Shown here piece by piece: positions 38,470 to 46,398 of a DNA stretch of 64,000 nt; positions within the stretch are counted from its first letter, which is position 1; each line of letters opens with the position of its first letter. A program made the position numbers and the translations under genes. The notes below the pieces were generated by a model. The model made no database searches, was not told the DNA's origin, and saw only the letters and a list, made by a program, of their open reading frames with translations. The stretch comes from CAZWCX01 sp964632945 (GTDB taxonomy: Bacteria > Planctomycetota > MHYJ01 > WSZJ01 > CAZWCX01). Location: contig CAZWCX010000018.1 of the NCBI GenBank assembly GCA_964632945.1, forward strand, positions 12,090 through 76,089, read 5' to 3'.

Positions 38470-38497
38470 TTGAAATTGTATGACTCGGGGCTAAGAT
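38470..38497 (+). promoter_or_regulatory. Promoter for the lipoprotein gene at 38569
   Basis: TTGAAA, 16-nt spacer, TAAGAT, 71 nt upstream of the ATG. Locally AT-rich sequence supports it. Confidence 0.55.
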
Positions 38498-38568
38498 ACC
38501 CAACCGGTCGCTCGCGGTCGGAATTCTTCGTTCCCGCCGGTCCCGCGCGTTGGTGAGGAGAGTGCGTC

Positions 38569-39360
38569 ATGTCCACCCGTTTCAAGCTCGCCTTCCTGCT
38601 CTTGGCAATCCTGCCTCTGTTCCTGCTCGGTTGCTCGGGAGCGCCCATCTCGTACAGCACGAAGGAACGACGCCTCTACATCCCGAAGGAGACCATTCCG
38701 CTCAAGGTCGCGGTCGCGAACTTCCCGGACCTGCGGCCCGCCGACGAGCGCGATCGCAACCAGCGTAAGGTCCCCGAGGGCGAAGACGCCGGGGATTACA
38801 GCGACGACACGGACTTCAAGGACAAGAACATCGGCGCCGGCCTGGCCAAGATGACGGCCAAGCACCTGTCCGAGGCAGGGTTGTTCGACTCGGTCACCCA
38901 CGTCGACCTGGACCGGAAGGCCGCGGAAGCCGGCGTGAAGGGCGAGGCCTTCAAGGGGTACGATGCCGTCCTGGTGGGGGACGTGGCCCACTTCTGGGGC
39001 TACTACCACAAGAGCCTGTTCCGCACGATCTTCTTCGTCCCGCTCGGCGGGTCGGGATACTTCCTGGACAATGCGCTGGCCACCCCGGTCAAGGGCGGCG
39101 CCGAATTCGCCAACGTGAAGCTGATTTCCACGAAGAACGGCGAGGTGCTGTACCAGGGCACGCTGACCTCCGGCTTCGACGAATCCCAGGCGTTCACCGG
39201 CGGTCGCGTGGACAAGGGCCTGGAAGCGTGGCGGGTTGCCGTAAACAAGATGACCGAGGCGATCGCCGCCTCCAAGCTCGGCCCGCGCGTCGCCCGGTCC
39301 GGCCTCCCGGTCACCCCGACCGAACCGGACAAGAACACCCGTCACGCGCGCTCGCGCTGA
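38569..39360 (+). CDS. Lipoprotein of unknown function
   Basis: A 263-aa lipoprotein (lipobox FLLGCS, Cys about 22). The mature part starts with a beta strand 'PLKVAVANFPDLRP' and later has 'YDAVLVGDVAHFWGYY' and 'GEVLYQGTLTSGFDES'. This alternation resembles CsgG/YajG-like lipoproteins that form periplasmic oligomers, but the likeness is weak. It has its own promoter and a following hairpin, so it is probably monocistronic. Confidence 0.6.
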   Translation: MSTRFKLAFLLLAILPLFLLGCSGAPISYSTKERRLYIPKETIPLKVAVANFPDLRPADERDRNQRKVPEGEDAGDYSDDTDFKDKNIGAGLAKMTAKHLSEAGLFDSVTHVDLDRKAAEAGVKGEAFKGYDAVLVGDVAHFWGYYHKSLFRTIFFVPLGGSGYFLDNALATPVKGGAEFANVKLISTKNGEVLYQGTLTSGFDESQAFTGGRVDKGLEAWRVAVNKMTEAIAASKLGPRVARSGLPVTPTEPDKNTRHARSR

Positions 39361-39386
39361 AGACGGTTGGTGGGGATCGATTCCAC

Positions 39387-39415
39387 GGGGGCGTCGAGAG
39401 GCGCCCCCGATTTCA
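39387..39415 (+). terminator. Rho-independent-like terminator
   Basis: GGGGGCG / CGCCCCC stem (39387-39393 and 39402-39408), 8-nt loop, followed by the T-rich GATTTCATTT. 27 nt after the lipoprotein stop. Confidence 0.6.
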
Positions 39416-39539
39416 TTTCCCGCTCCCCGTCCCTCCCCTTTTTCTCCCGCCGCGACCGGGGCCGGGATAGAATGAACGCGTTGACCCGCCACCGACGCGC
39501 GGACGCTCCACCGATCGATCGAATGAGGAGGGGACCCCC

Positions 39540-40100
39540 ATGGCCTGCGGCCGGATTCTTCGTGGTTCAACCCTGGCGGCGCTCCTTGCGCTGGCATGCG
39601 GATGTTCGTCCTACCGCACCGCCGGTCCGGATGCTCCGCAGCAACTGGAGGACGAGGCGCAGGCCGCCGCGATCCGATTCCAGCAGACCGATCCCTCCCT
39701 CGACCGCTTCTTCAAGTCCGCCCACGGGATGGCGGTCTTCCCGAAGATCACCAAGGGTGGAGCGGGAATCGGGTTCGCCAGCGGCGAAGGAGTTGTGATC
39801 GAGAAAGGCGAGGTCGTCGGGTACGTCTCCATGAGCCAGGGCACCCTGGGGGCACAGCTCGGCGGTCAGACCTACAGCCAGATCATCTTCTTCCAGGATC
39901 AGCCGACCCTTTCCGTGTTCAAGGGGGGGAATTTCGAGTTCAGCGCCAATGCCTCGGCCGTGGCCGTGGAGGCGGGCGCGGGGGCGGCGTCCGACTTCCA
40001 GAGCGGGGTGGCCGTGTTCACCCTGTCGCGCGGAGGCCTCATGTTCGAAGCCACCATCGGCGGGCAGCAATTCCACTATGTGGAAAAGGGCAAGCCGTAG
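39540..40100 (+). CDS. SYLF/Ysc84-domain lipoprotein
   Basis: A 186-aa lipoprotein (lipobox ALACGC, second Cys about 20). The SYLF domain covers most of it: 'SAHGMAVFPKITKGGAGIGF', 'GVVIEKGEVVGYVSMSQGTLG', 'GGQTYSQIIFF' and 'AGAAS'. SYLF domains bind phospholipids. It probably sits on the inner face of the outer membrane. Convergent with the ADP-ribosylglycohydrolase gene, 40 nt apart. Confidence 0.85.
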   Translation: MACGRILRGSTLAALLALACGCSSYRTAGPDAPQQLEDEAQAAAIRFQQTDPSLDRFFKSAHGMAVFPKITKGGAGIGFASGEGVVIEKGEVVGYVSMSQGTLGAQLGGQTYSQIIFFQDQPTLSVFKGGNFEFSANASAVAVEAGAGAASDFQSGVAVFTLSRGGLMFEATIGGQQFHYVEKGKP

Positions 40101-40139
40101 GCCGGGAGTGTGGCCGTCCGCCGGGGGGCGGGCGGCTCG

Positions 40140-41350
40140 CTACTCTGACGGGACGCGGGGCGGGGGGCGGCGGAAGGCGGTGATCAGGACGAGTCCGGCC
40201 CGCAACGCGAGGTGGACCGGGAGCGCGGCGTAGAAGCGCAGCCGGTCGGCCAGGATCGAACGCGCCGACGGCCGCCGCGCCCGCGTCGGACCGGCGCCGC
40301 GGCGCAGAGCGCCTCGAGTGCCGCGTGGCAGGAGGCCAGGTTGTNNNNNNNNNNCCCCGCCGGCCGCGGCGCCCGCTCGGGCCGGGCGCGGCGGCGCCGC
40401 GGGCGCCGGCGGGCGGCGCGCGACTCGAGGTAAGGCAGATCGACGCCCGGGCCGAGCAGGGCGCGGCGTACCCTCCCCGGCCGCCAGGGGGCTACCCAAT
40501 CCGGCGGGATCGCCCCCGCGCCCAGGGCGGCCCCCGCGAGTGCTCCCGCCATGGCGGCGATCGTGTCGGCGTCCCCGCCGGCGACGACCGCCCTCCCGAC
40601 CGCCGCCGCGAAGTCTCCGGGTCGGTGCAGCGCGCAGTAGAACGCCGCCGGTACCGACTCCAGCACGAAACCTCCCGTTCCGATGCGGTCGAGCGCCTCG
40701 CCCGGATCGAGCGCGAGGAGACGGCTCGTCGCCCGCAACCGGGCCGCGACCTCTGCGCTCGTCGGCTCGGCGAAGGCGGCGCAGGCCTCGCAGAAGGCGG
40801 CGGGATCGTCCGGGACCCCGTGGAACAGGGCGCGGCCGATCCCCCACGCGAGCGCCTCCGCCCCCGCGATCGCGCGGGCATCGGTGTGGGTGACCCGGGA
40901 GAGCTCACCGACCGCCCTTCGCAGCGCGACGTCGTCTCCCGCGTACGCCAGGGCGAGCGGCGCCACGCGCATCGCCGCTCCGTTCCCGGCCGAACGGATG
41001 CCGGCGCGGGACGCGGAAACTCCGACCATCAGCCGGAGCCCGGATCGCAGCGTCGCCAGCCCGATCCCGCCCGGCAAGGTCAGCACCCAGTTTCGCAGCC
41101 GGCGACCGAAGGCCCTCGGGTCGACCCCTCCCGACTCGATCATCGCTTCGGCGACCCGTCCGGTCAATTCCGTGTCGTCGGACGCGACCGCCGCTCCCGG
41201 CCAATACCGGTACTCCGCGCCGCCCTGACTCCAGATCCCGGCCGCCCGACGCGACATCCCCTCCGTCGCCAGCCCGAGCGCGTCCCCCACGGCCAGGCCA
41301 AGGAGACACCCGATCGCGCGATCGCGCGGGACATCCTGCCGTCCATCCAT
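40140..41350 (-). CDS. ADP-ribosylglycohydrolase-family protein, interrupted by an assembly gap
   Basis: Opens with 'RAIGCLLGLAVGDALG', then 'ASDDTELT' and, near 255, 'GGDADTIAAMAGALAG', the Mg-binding patterns of the DraG/ADP-ribosylhydrolase fold. It removes ADP-ribose from proteins or small molecules; the target is unknown. Ten Ns at 40345-40354 break it. After the gap one frame continues 'NLASCHAALEALCAAA' and stops at 40184. Another ends at 40140 with 'VHLALRAGLVLITAFRRPPP', like the hydrophobic tail I recall from some relatives. I take the latter as the true end, with a frame error at or near the gap. Confidence 0.75.
40345..40354. other. Assembly gap (10 Ns)
   Basis: A run of ten N inside the ADP-ribosylglycohydrolase gene. 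The real missing length is unknown, and flanking bases may be unreliable: both sides are extremely GC-rich. Confidence 0.99.
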
Positions 41351-41444
41351 GCGCTTGACTCTCTCCGGATGCCCCCGTACGATAGCGTAACTCCCGCCCG
41401 CTTGCGACCGTTCCGACACCCACCGGCTCCAGAAAGGTCCGCCC

Positions 41445-41822
41445 ATGCCCGGACTGCTCGTCGGCATTCAGGACATGATCTTCTCCACCCGCATCCTGGG
41501 TGTCGCCCGCCAAGCGGGCGTTCCGGCGCGGTGCGCGGGCAACCTCCAGGCGTTCGCGCAGGCCCTCCGCGACGACCGACCCGCACTGGTCCTGCTCGAC
41601 ATGAGCGACCAGCGTTGCCCGGCCCTCGACATGCTCCGGACCCTGCGGGAATCCCCCGGCGGAAAGGAGATCCCCGCCATCGCCTTCTTCTCCCATGTCG
41701 AGGACGAGGTGCGCCGCGCGGCGGTCGAGGCGGGATGCGACGAGGTCATGCCCCGCTCGCAGTTCGTCCAGGAACTTCCCGCGCTCGTGGCGAAGGCGCA
41801 GGGCGCACCTCCCCGCGAATGA
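41445..41822 (+). CDS. Degenerate receiver-domain-like protein
   Basis: A 125-aa protein with a CheY-like alternation. A strand ends in an Asp ('LVLLDMSD', about 49-51), the place of the phospho-acceptor, and 'IPAIAFFSHVEDEVRRAAVEAGCDEVMPRSQF' follows in two parts. The acidic pair near the N-terminus is missing (GIQDMIF) and the conserved Lys after strand 5 is Arg. It may be a non-phosphorylated receiver or a small signalling domain. It is 24 nt upstream of the next gene on the same strand. Confidence 0.6.
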   Translation: MPGLLVGIQDMIFSTRILGVARQAGVPARCAGNLQAFAQALRDDRPALVLLDMSDQRCPALDMLRTLRESPGGKEIPAIAFFSHVEDEVRRAAVEAGCDEVMPRSQFVQELPALVAKAQGAPPRE

Positions 41823-41846
41823 CGTTGCTTTCTTGGGGCTCCCCGC

Positions 41847-42275
41847 ATGCGCGCGATCGTTTTCGACCTGTCCCTGTGGAAGCACGCGCTCGCGCGCGGG
41901 CGGGGGGGACGGTTCGGTCCGGCGATGTTGATCGGATACTCGCGCGACCTCCCCGGCGGCTGGAGCGAGCGGGTGATCCGCCACGAGGACCAGGCCTTCC
42001 GCGTCCCCGACGGGATCCCGGATCGGGTGGCGGTGCCGACCGATCCGCTCTCCATTGCGGTGCAGGCGATCCTCAAGCGCGTGCCGGCGCGGGGCGGACG
42101 CCCCCGCACGTTCGAGGTGACCCGCGCCCTGCTGGGTCGTCCACGGGTTCCGGTGGAGCGTCTGGTCACGCACGAGTTTGCGTTCGACCGCTTCCCGGAG
42201 GCGGTCGAGGCCAACCGGCGGCGGGAGCGATCCGGCGCCTGCAAGACGGTATTCGTTCCGACGTTGTCCCCCTGA
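41847..42275 (+). CDS. Shrunken MDR (zinc alcohol-dehydrogenase-like) protein lacking its central domains
   Basis: A 142-aa protein that reads like three joined pieces of a full-length (about 350 aa) MDR dehydrogenase. Residues 1-29 match the start ('MRAIVFDLSLWKHALAR'). Residues 30-84 match a stretch past the zinc sites ('GYSRDLPGGWSE', 'VPDGIPDRVAVPTDPLSIAV'). Residues 85-142 match the very end ('TFEVTRALLG', 'LVTHEFAFDRFPEAVEA'). The zinc-binding Cys/GHE region and the NAD-binding Rossmann fold are both missing, yet the frame is open with a normal start and stop. It cannot be a working dehydrogenase. It may be a decayed remnant or a new small fold. I found no clear SD. Confidence 0.6.
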   Translation: MRAIVFDLSLWKHALARGRGGRFGPAMLIGYSRDLPGGWSERVIRHEDQAFRVPDGIPDRVAVPTDPLSIAVQAILKRVPARGGRPRTFEVTRALLGRPRVPVERLVTHEFAFDRFPEAVEANRRRERSGACKTVFVPTLSP

Positions 42276-42336
42276 CCGGTCGCGACCCGGTCCGGCACGG
42301 GCCGGGCCGCGATTCCCAGCCGAGGAGAGAACCGCG

Positions 42337-43389
42337 ATGCCGTTCACGCCGATCGCCGAACTGCGGGAGGCCCGCGCGAGCGGGACGGCCGGAGCGCGTC
42401 TCGACCGTCTGCGTGTCGCCGGCGCGGCGGTGCGGGAGCGACTCCTTGCCGGCGCCCGGGCAAAGGCGTTCTGGACCTTCGATCTGGCCGCCTTTCCGTA
42501 CCCGACCCGCTTCGGGCTGTGGGGCTGCGCGGGGGGGGTGGCCGGGCTCGCCCCCTATGTGATGCTCACCCACCGCATGAACGTCGTACGATTCGTCGAC
42601 GCCGGCGGGACCGATCGGATCCTGTTGATGAATCCGACCGACATCGACGCCGCCCGGACCACCCCCTTCTTCGAGAACCTGCTGAAGAAGTACGGACGGA
42701 CGATCGGCGAAAACCTGCTGTCGAAGCGCTACGCGCGCGCCGAGGAACACCTCCGGGCCGCCGGCATCGATCCCGGACAGGTGGACTTTCTCGTCTTCGA
42801 CCACCTTCATGTGCAGGACCTGCGGCCGCTCTTGGGCACGGTGCGGGACCCGCGCGGTCTCTACCCGCGCGCGAAGCTGCTGGTCCAGCGCGCGGAATGG
42901 GACTCCATCCCGCAGTTGCACCCGATCCAGCGCCACTGGTATGTGCCGGGCGGGTGCGACGGCATCGCCCCCGACCGCCTCGAGATCCTCGACGGCGACG
43001 TCGACCTGGGGGGAGGCTTGTGCCTGCTGTTCACGCCCGGACACACGGTCGGGAACCACACCCTGGCCGCACACACGGAGGGCGGGATCTTTTGCGTCGC
43101 CGAGAACGGTGTGAGCGCCGACTCCTACAGTCCGCAGAAGAGCCGCATCGGCGGACTCGCGCGACATTCGCGCTACTACGGCCACGAGGTGATCCTGAAC
43201 TCGAACACGGTGCAGGGCGCGGAGGACCAGTACACCTCGATGGTGCTGGAAAAGACGATCGCCGGCCCGAGCCCGAAGAATCCCGACTTCTACAACGTGT
43301 TGCCGTCGTCCGAACTGACCCCCTGGCTGCTGGCGCCCGGGACGGCCCCCTCGTTCAGCCACGGGGCGGTCCGGTTCGGCGCGCTGTGA
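42337..43389 (+). CDS. Metallo-beta-lactamase-fold protein
   Basis: A 350-aa protein with a MBL-like core: 'VFDHLHVQDLRPLLG' (about 152-166, HxH then Asp), 'FTPGHTVGNHTL' (about 231) and a later His in 'RYYGHEV'. The motif differs from the classic HxHxDH, so metal content is uncertain. About 100 N-terminal residues precede the domain. It lies 61 nt after the shrunken MDR gene, SD GAGGAGAG, same strand. I do not know a substrate. Confidence 0.7.
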   Translation: MPFTPIAELREARASGTAGARLDRLRVAGAAVRERLLAGARAKAFWTFDLAAFPYPTRFGLWGCAGGVAGLAPYVMLTHRMNVVRFVDAGGTDRILLMNPTDIDAARTTPFFENLLKKYGRTIGENLLSKRYARAEEHLRAAGIDPGQVDFLVFDHLHVQDLRPLLGTVRDPRGLYPRAKLLVQRAEWDSIPQLHPIQRHWYVPGGCDGIAPDRLEILDGDVDLGGGLCLLFTPGHTVGNHTLAAHTEGGIFCVAENGVSADSYSPQKSRIGGLARHSRYYGHEVILNSNTVQGAEDQYTSMVLEKTIAGPSPKNPDFYNVLPSSELTPWLLAPGTAPSFSHGAVRFGAL

Positions 43390-43458
43390 GGCTCGAGGGC
43401 CGGTCGACCCGGCCCCGGCGCACCCGTCCGCGACGACGCCTCTTTGCGGAGAGTTGCC

Positions 43459-44454
43459 ATGGCGGATAAGACCCCGGCCCGCAAGCGCCCGAGCACGAAG
43501 TCCGCGCGCCCGCGCAAGCCGCGGCGTAAGAAGGTCGCCGCCCGTTCCATCGGCCTGGTTGCGACGGAGGTGAGCGGGGGCGTCTTGCCGACCGAGGTGA
43601 AGGCGTTGGCGGCGGCGGTGGTGGCGGACGGCGGCGCGGTGCTGGCGCCGTACCGGGAACCCCTCGGCGGCCGCTGGGTCCTATTCGTCTGCCTGCCCAT
43701 CGACCGCGTGGCGCCCACCCCGTACCAGCGCGACCTTTCGCCCGCTCATGCCCAGCGCCTCTCCGACGTGCTGGCCAAGCTCGGCCGGTTCCTCGATCCG
43801 ATCATCGCCGTGCGGGCGGGGGAGGGGGAGTACCAGACCCCGAACGGACATCATCGACTGGCGGCGATGCGCACCAACGGCGGCAAGGCGATCCCTGCGC
43901 TGCTCCTGCCCGAGCCCGAAACCGCGCTCGAGATCCTCGCCCTCAACACGGAGAAGGCGCACAATCTGCGCGAGAAGTCGCTCGAGGTCGTGCGCATGGT
44001 TCGTGCCCTCGCCGTCCCCGGGGCGCGCGCGGAATCGAGCTACGCCCTGTATTTCGAGGAGCCCGGATACGAAACGCTCGGGATGTGCTACGAGCAGCGC
44101 GGCCGGTTCAGCGGCGGAGCGTATTTCCCGATTCTGCGCCGGGTCGACACCTTCCTCGAGCAACCGCTCGACCAGGCGGTCGCCGAGCGCGAGGAGCGGG
44201 CCCGACGGCTCCTGGAACTCGATGACCGGGTCGTGGAGGCGGTCGCAAAGTTGAAGGCGCGCGGCCTCACGAGTCCCTACCTGAAGGCGTTCGTCGTCGC
44301 CCGGATCAATCCGCTCCGCTGGATCCAGGGGGACCTGCCCACCCTGGACGCCACCTTGAGCCAGATGATCGCGCGGGCGACGAAGTTCAACCCGGAGCGG
44401 ATCAAGCAGGAAGACCTGGCGGCCAGCGGGGGAGCGCCCGACGAGGCCGATTGA
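43459..44454 (+). CDS. ParB/Srx-like N-terminal domain protein
   Basis: A 331-aa protein with a very basic N-terminus (Lys/Arg/Pro, 1-30). A ParB-like nuclease/CTPase-type domain (about 75-165) follows: 'RVAPTPYQRDLSPAHAQRL' and 'TPNGHHRLAAM' (the GxxRxxA signature, about 130). The C-terminal half is helical and unassigned. A parA or parS partner is not in the window, so a chromosome-partition role is unproven; other ParB-domain proteins act in gene regulation or as enzymes. RBS CGGAGAG. Confidence 0.75.
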   Translation: MADKTPARKRPSTKSARPRKPRRKKVAARSIGLVATEVSGGVLPTEVKALAAAVVADGGAVLAPYREPLGGRWVLFVCLPIDRVAPTPYQRDLSPAHAQRLSDVLAKLGRFLDPIIAVRAGEGEYQTPNGHHRLAAMRTNGGKAIPALLLPEPETALEILALNTEKAHNLREKSLEVVRMVRALAVPGARAESSYALYFEEPGYETLGMCYEQRGRFSGGAYFPILRRVDTFLEQPLDQAVAEREERARRLLELDDRVVEAVAKLKARGLTSPYLKAFVVARINPLRWIQGDLPTLDATLSQMIARATKFNPERIKQEDLAASGGAPDEAD

Positions 44455-44505
44455 CCCGTCCCGCCGACCCTGGATCCTCGCCCGGACGTCTTCCTGCGGC
44501 GTGAC

Positions 44506-44534
44506 TTGTCACCCCGCGGCGGCCGTGCTACCAT
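44506..44534 (+). promoter_or_regulatory. Promoter giving a leaderless kinase mRNA
   Basis: TTGTCA, 17-nt spacer, TACCAT. The -10 ends only 9 nt before the ATG at 44544, so transcription would start at or within about 3 nt of the start codon. No SD precedes that ATG. Confidence 0.55.
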
Positions 44535-44543
44535 GCGAACGCT

Positions 44544-46316
44544 ATGCCGAGACCGTATGAGCCGCTCTTCGTCCGCGTGGCGGCGGAGCAGGGCCGGGTA
44601 GTGCCGGCGAAGGTGCAGGAGGCGTTCCGGGCGCAGCAGCGCGACCGGAGTGCGCCTCCCATTGAGTTGATCTTCGTCGAGCGCGGCACGTTGACCCACG
44701 CCCAGGTGGCGGAGATCCTCTCCGTCCACGCGCGCCGGTTTGCTCCGCTCGATCCATGTCATGCCGATCGCGTCCAATTGTGGGAACACGCCGCGCTTGC
44801 GGTCCGCGCCGGCTGGGCGCCCGAGTCGGACGTAAACGTGGCGCTGCGCGAGCATGCGCGCCGCGAAGAGGCGAGGGCACCCTGGGCGGCGCTGGGGCAG
44901 ATCCTCGCAGACCTCGGGCTGCTGAAGCCGCTCGGCGGCAAGAAGACCGGGACCCGGACGCCCCCGGCGGGCACGGCCGGCTCCGACCCCACGGTCCTGG
45001 TGCCCACCGATAACGATCCCACGATCAAGGCGCCGATCCCCGCAGGGCCGCCCACCGGCCTGTTGCCGCTGCCGCCCGATGCGACCCCCCGGCAGGGCCC
45101 GCGCAGGCCGACCTTCGTGCCGGCCCCCGGATCGGGTTCGGATCCCACCGTGCTCACGCCCGTGGTCAACGAGAAGACGCGCCGCAATCCCGTCGTCGGC
45201 CATCCCGGGGCGATGCCCGCCTCCCCGGGATCGGCCGACCGCCGGGCGGGGGAAGACTCCACGATTCGCGCGCCGCTCCCGCCCGGGGTGGCCCCGCCCC
45301 GGCCGGGCTCCGATCCCGTGCTGCCGGCCGCGCGCAAGCGGCCGCTGCTCGACGAAAACCAGGCCGCGGAGCCGCTCTTCCCGGCCGGCCCGCGCCTGAC
45401 CCGGACGCAGAGCAAACTGGTCGGTCGCTGGATCGGACCCTATCTCGTCGAGAGCGAGGTGGGCCGGGGCGGCATGTCGGTCGTCTACGGGGCGATCCAC
45501 TCGAAGACCCGCGAAAAAGTCGCCCTCAAGGTGCTCATGCACGGAGATCAGGCCGCGGCGCGATCCGCGCAGCGATTCCGGCAGGAGGCGGCCGCGGCAT
45601 CGAAACTGGACCACCCGGGCATCGTGCGCGTGCTCGACATCGGCGAGCAGGGCGACTACTCCTACATCGCAATGGAGTTCATCGAGGGGGTCACGCTCGA
45701 CCGGGTCATCCACGACCCCGAACATCTGCACCTCGAACTGGAGCACGGCGCCCCGGAGACACGCAAGGGCCTGTCGGCACGGGTCGCCCTGGCGATGGTG
45801 AAGGAGATCGCCGAGGCGATCCAGTACGCGCACGACCAGGGCGTGATCCATCGCGACCTCAAGCCCTCGAACGTGCTGCGCCACACCTCGGGCCGCCTCA
45901 AGGTGATGGACTTCGGCCTCGCCAAGGTGGTCGACGCCGGCAAAGGTCCCCTCACCGGCTCCGGCGCGGTCCTCGGCACCGCCCCGTACATGAGCCCCGA
46001 GCAGGCGGACGGGCAGTCGGCGATGGTGGACCACCGCACCGACGTCTATCAGTTGGGGGCGATCCTGTACGAGATGCTGTGCGGCCATCCCCCGTACGAG
46101 GGCGGGGGATCGGTGGAGATCATCCTCCGGATCCTGGGCGGAGAGGTTCCCACCGCGCCCCGGGAGTGGGACCCCTCGGTGGACGAGCAGGCCGAGACGA
46201 TCTGCCGCACGGCGATGGCGCACGAACCGGAGCGGCGCTACCCGACGGCTGCGGCGCTGGCCGAGGCCTGCGCCCGGTGGCTCGAGGGCAAGCCTCCGGG
46301 CCGGCCGCGGCGGTAG
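44544..46316 (+). CDS. Ser/Thr protein kinase with Thr-motif linker
   Basis: A 590-aa soluble kinase. Residues about 1-130 are a helical unit in two similar halves. Residues about 145-285 form a Pro-rich linker with repeated 'DPTVL', 'DPTIKAP', 'DPTVLTP' and 'DSTIRAP'. The kinase domain (about 297-580) has 'GRGGMSVVYGA', 'VALKVLM', 'HRDLKPSNVL' (about 437), 'DFGLAK' and 'APYMSPEQADG'. It is a Hanks-type kinase with intact catalytic residues. The DPT repeats could be autophosphorylation sites read by FHA proteins (inference). No transmembrane helix. The start codon and promoter suggest a leaderless message. Confidence 0.9.
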   Translation: MPRPYEPLFVRVAAEQGRVVPAKVQEAFRAQQRDRSAPPIELIFVERGTLTHAQVAEILSVHARRFAPLDPCHADRVQLWEHAALAVRAGWAPESDVNVALREHARREEARAPWAALGQILADLGLLKPLGGKKTGTRTPPAGTAGSDPTVLVPTDNDPTIKAPIPAGPPTGLLPLPPDATPRQGPRRPTFVPAPGSGSDPTVLTPVVNEKTRRNPVVGHPGAMPASPGSADRRAGEDSTIRAPLPPGVAPPRPGSDPVLPAARKRPLLDENQAAEPLFPAGPRLTRTQSKLVGRWIGPYLVESEVGRGGMSVVYGAIHSKTREKVALKVLMHGDQAAARSAQRFRQEAAAASKLDHPGIVRVLDIGEQGDYSYIAMEFIEGVTLDRVIHDPEHLHLELEHGAPETRKGLSARVALAMVKEIAEAIQYAHDQGVIHRDLKPSNVLRHTSGRLKVMDFGLAKVVDAGKGPLTGSGAVLGTAPYMSPEQADGQSAMVDHRTDVYQLGAILYEMLCGHPPYEGGGSVEIILRILGGEVPTAPREWDPSVDEQAETICRTAMAHEPERRYPTAAALAEACARWLEGKPPGRPRR

Positions 46317-46352
46317 CCGCGGGGGCGTCTCCCTCCGGGGCGACGAATCCAG

Positions 46353-46397
46353 CTCGGATGATTCACGAACCGCTTCGCCGCTCGCGAATCATCCGAG
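46353..46397 (+). terminator. Bidirectional terminator-like palindrome, member of the repeat family
   Basis: Arms CTCGGATGATTC... and its complement ...GAATCATCCGAG with a TTC-containing loop, lying in the 82-bp space between two convergent genes. The core AACCGCTTCGC matches the hairpins at 1310-1350 and in 26925-27018. Confidence 0.6.
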
Positions 46398-46398
46398 G

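Noticed and set aside
41445..42275. Second selenoprotein: the receiver-like gene and the MDR-like gene are in the same frame, separated by a TGA
   Set aside because: The 24 nt between TGA and the ATG do not look coding, no Cys position is replaced, and both parts have complete independent ends.
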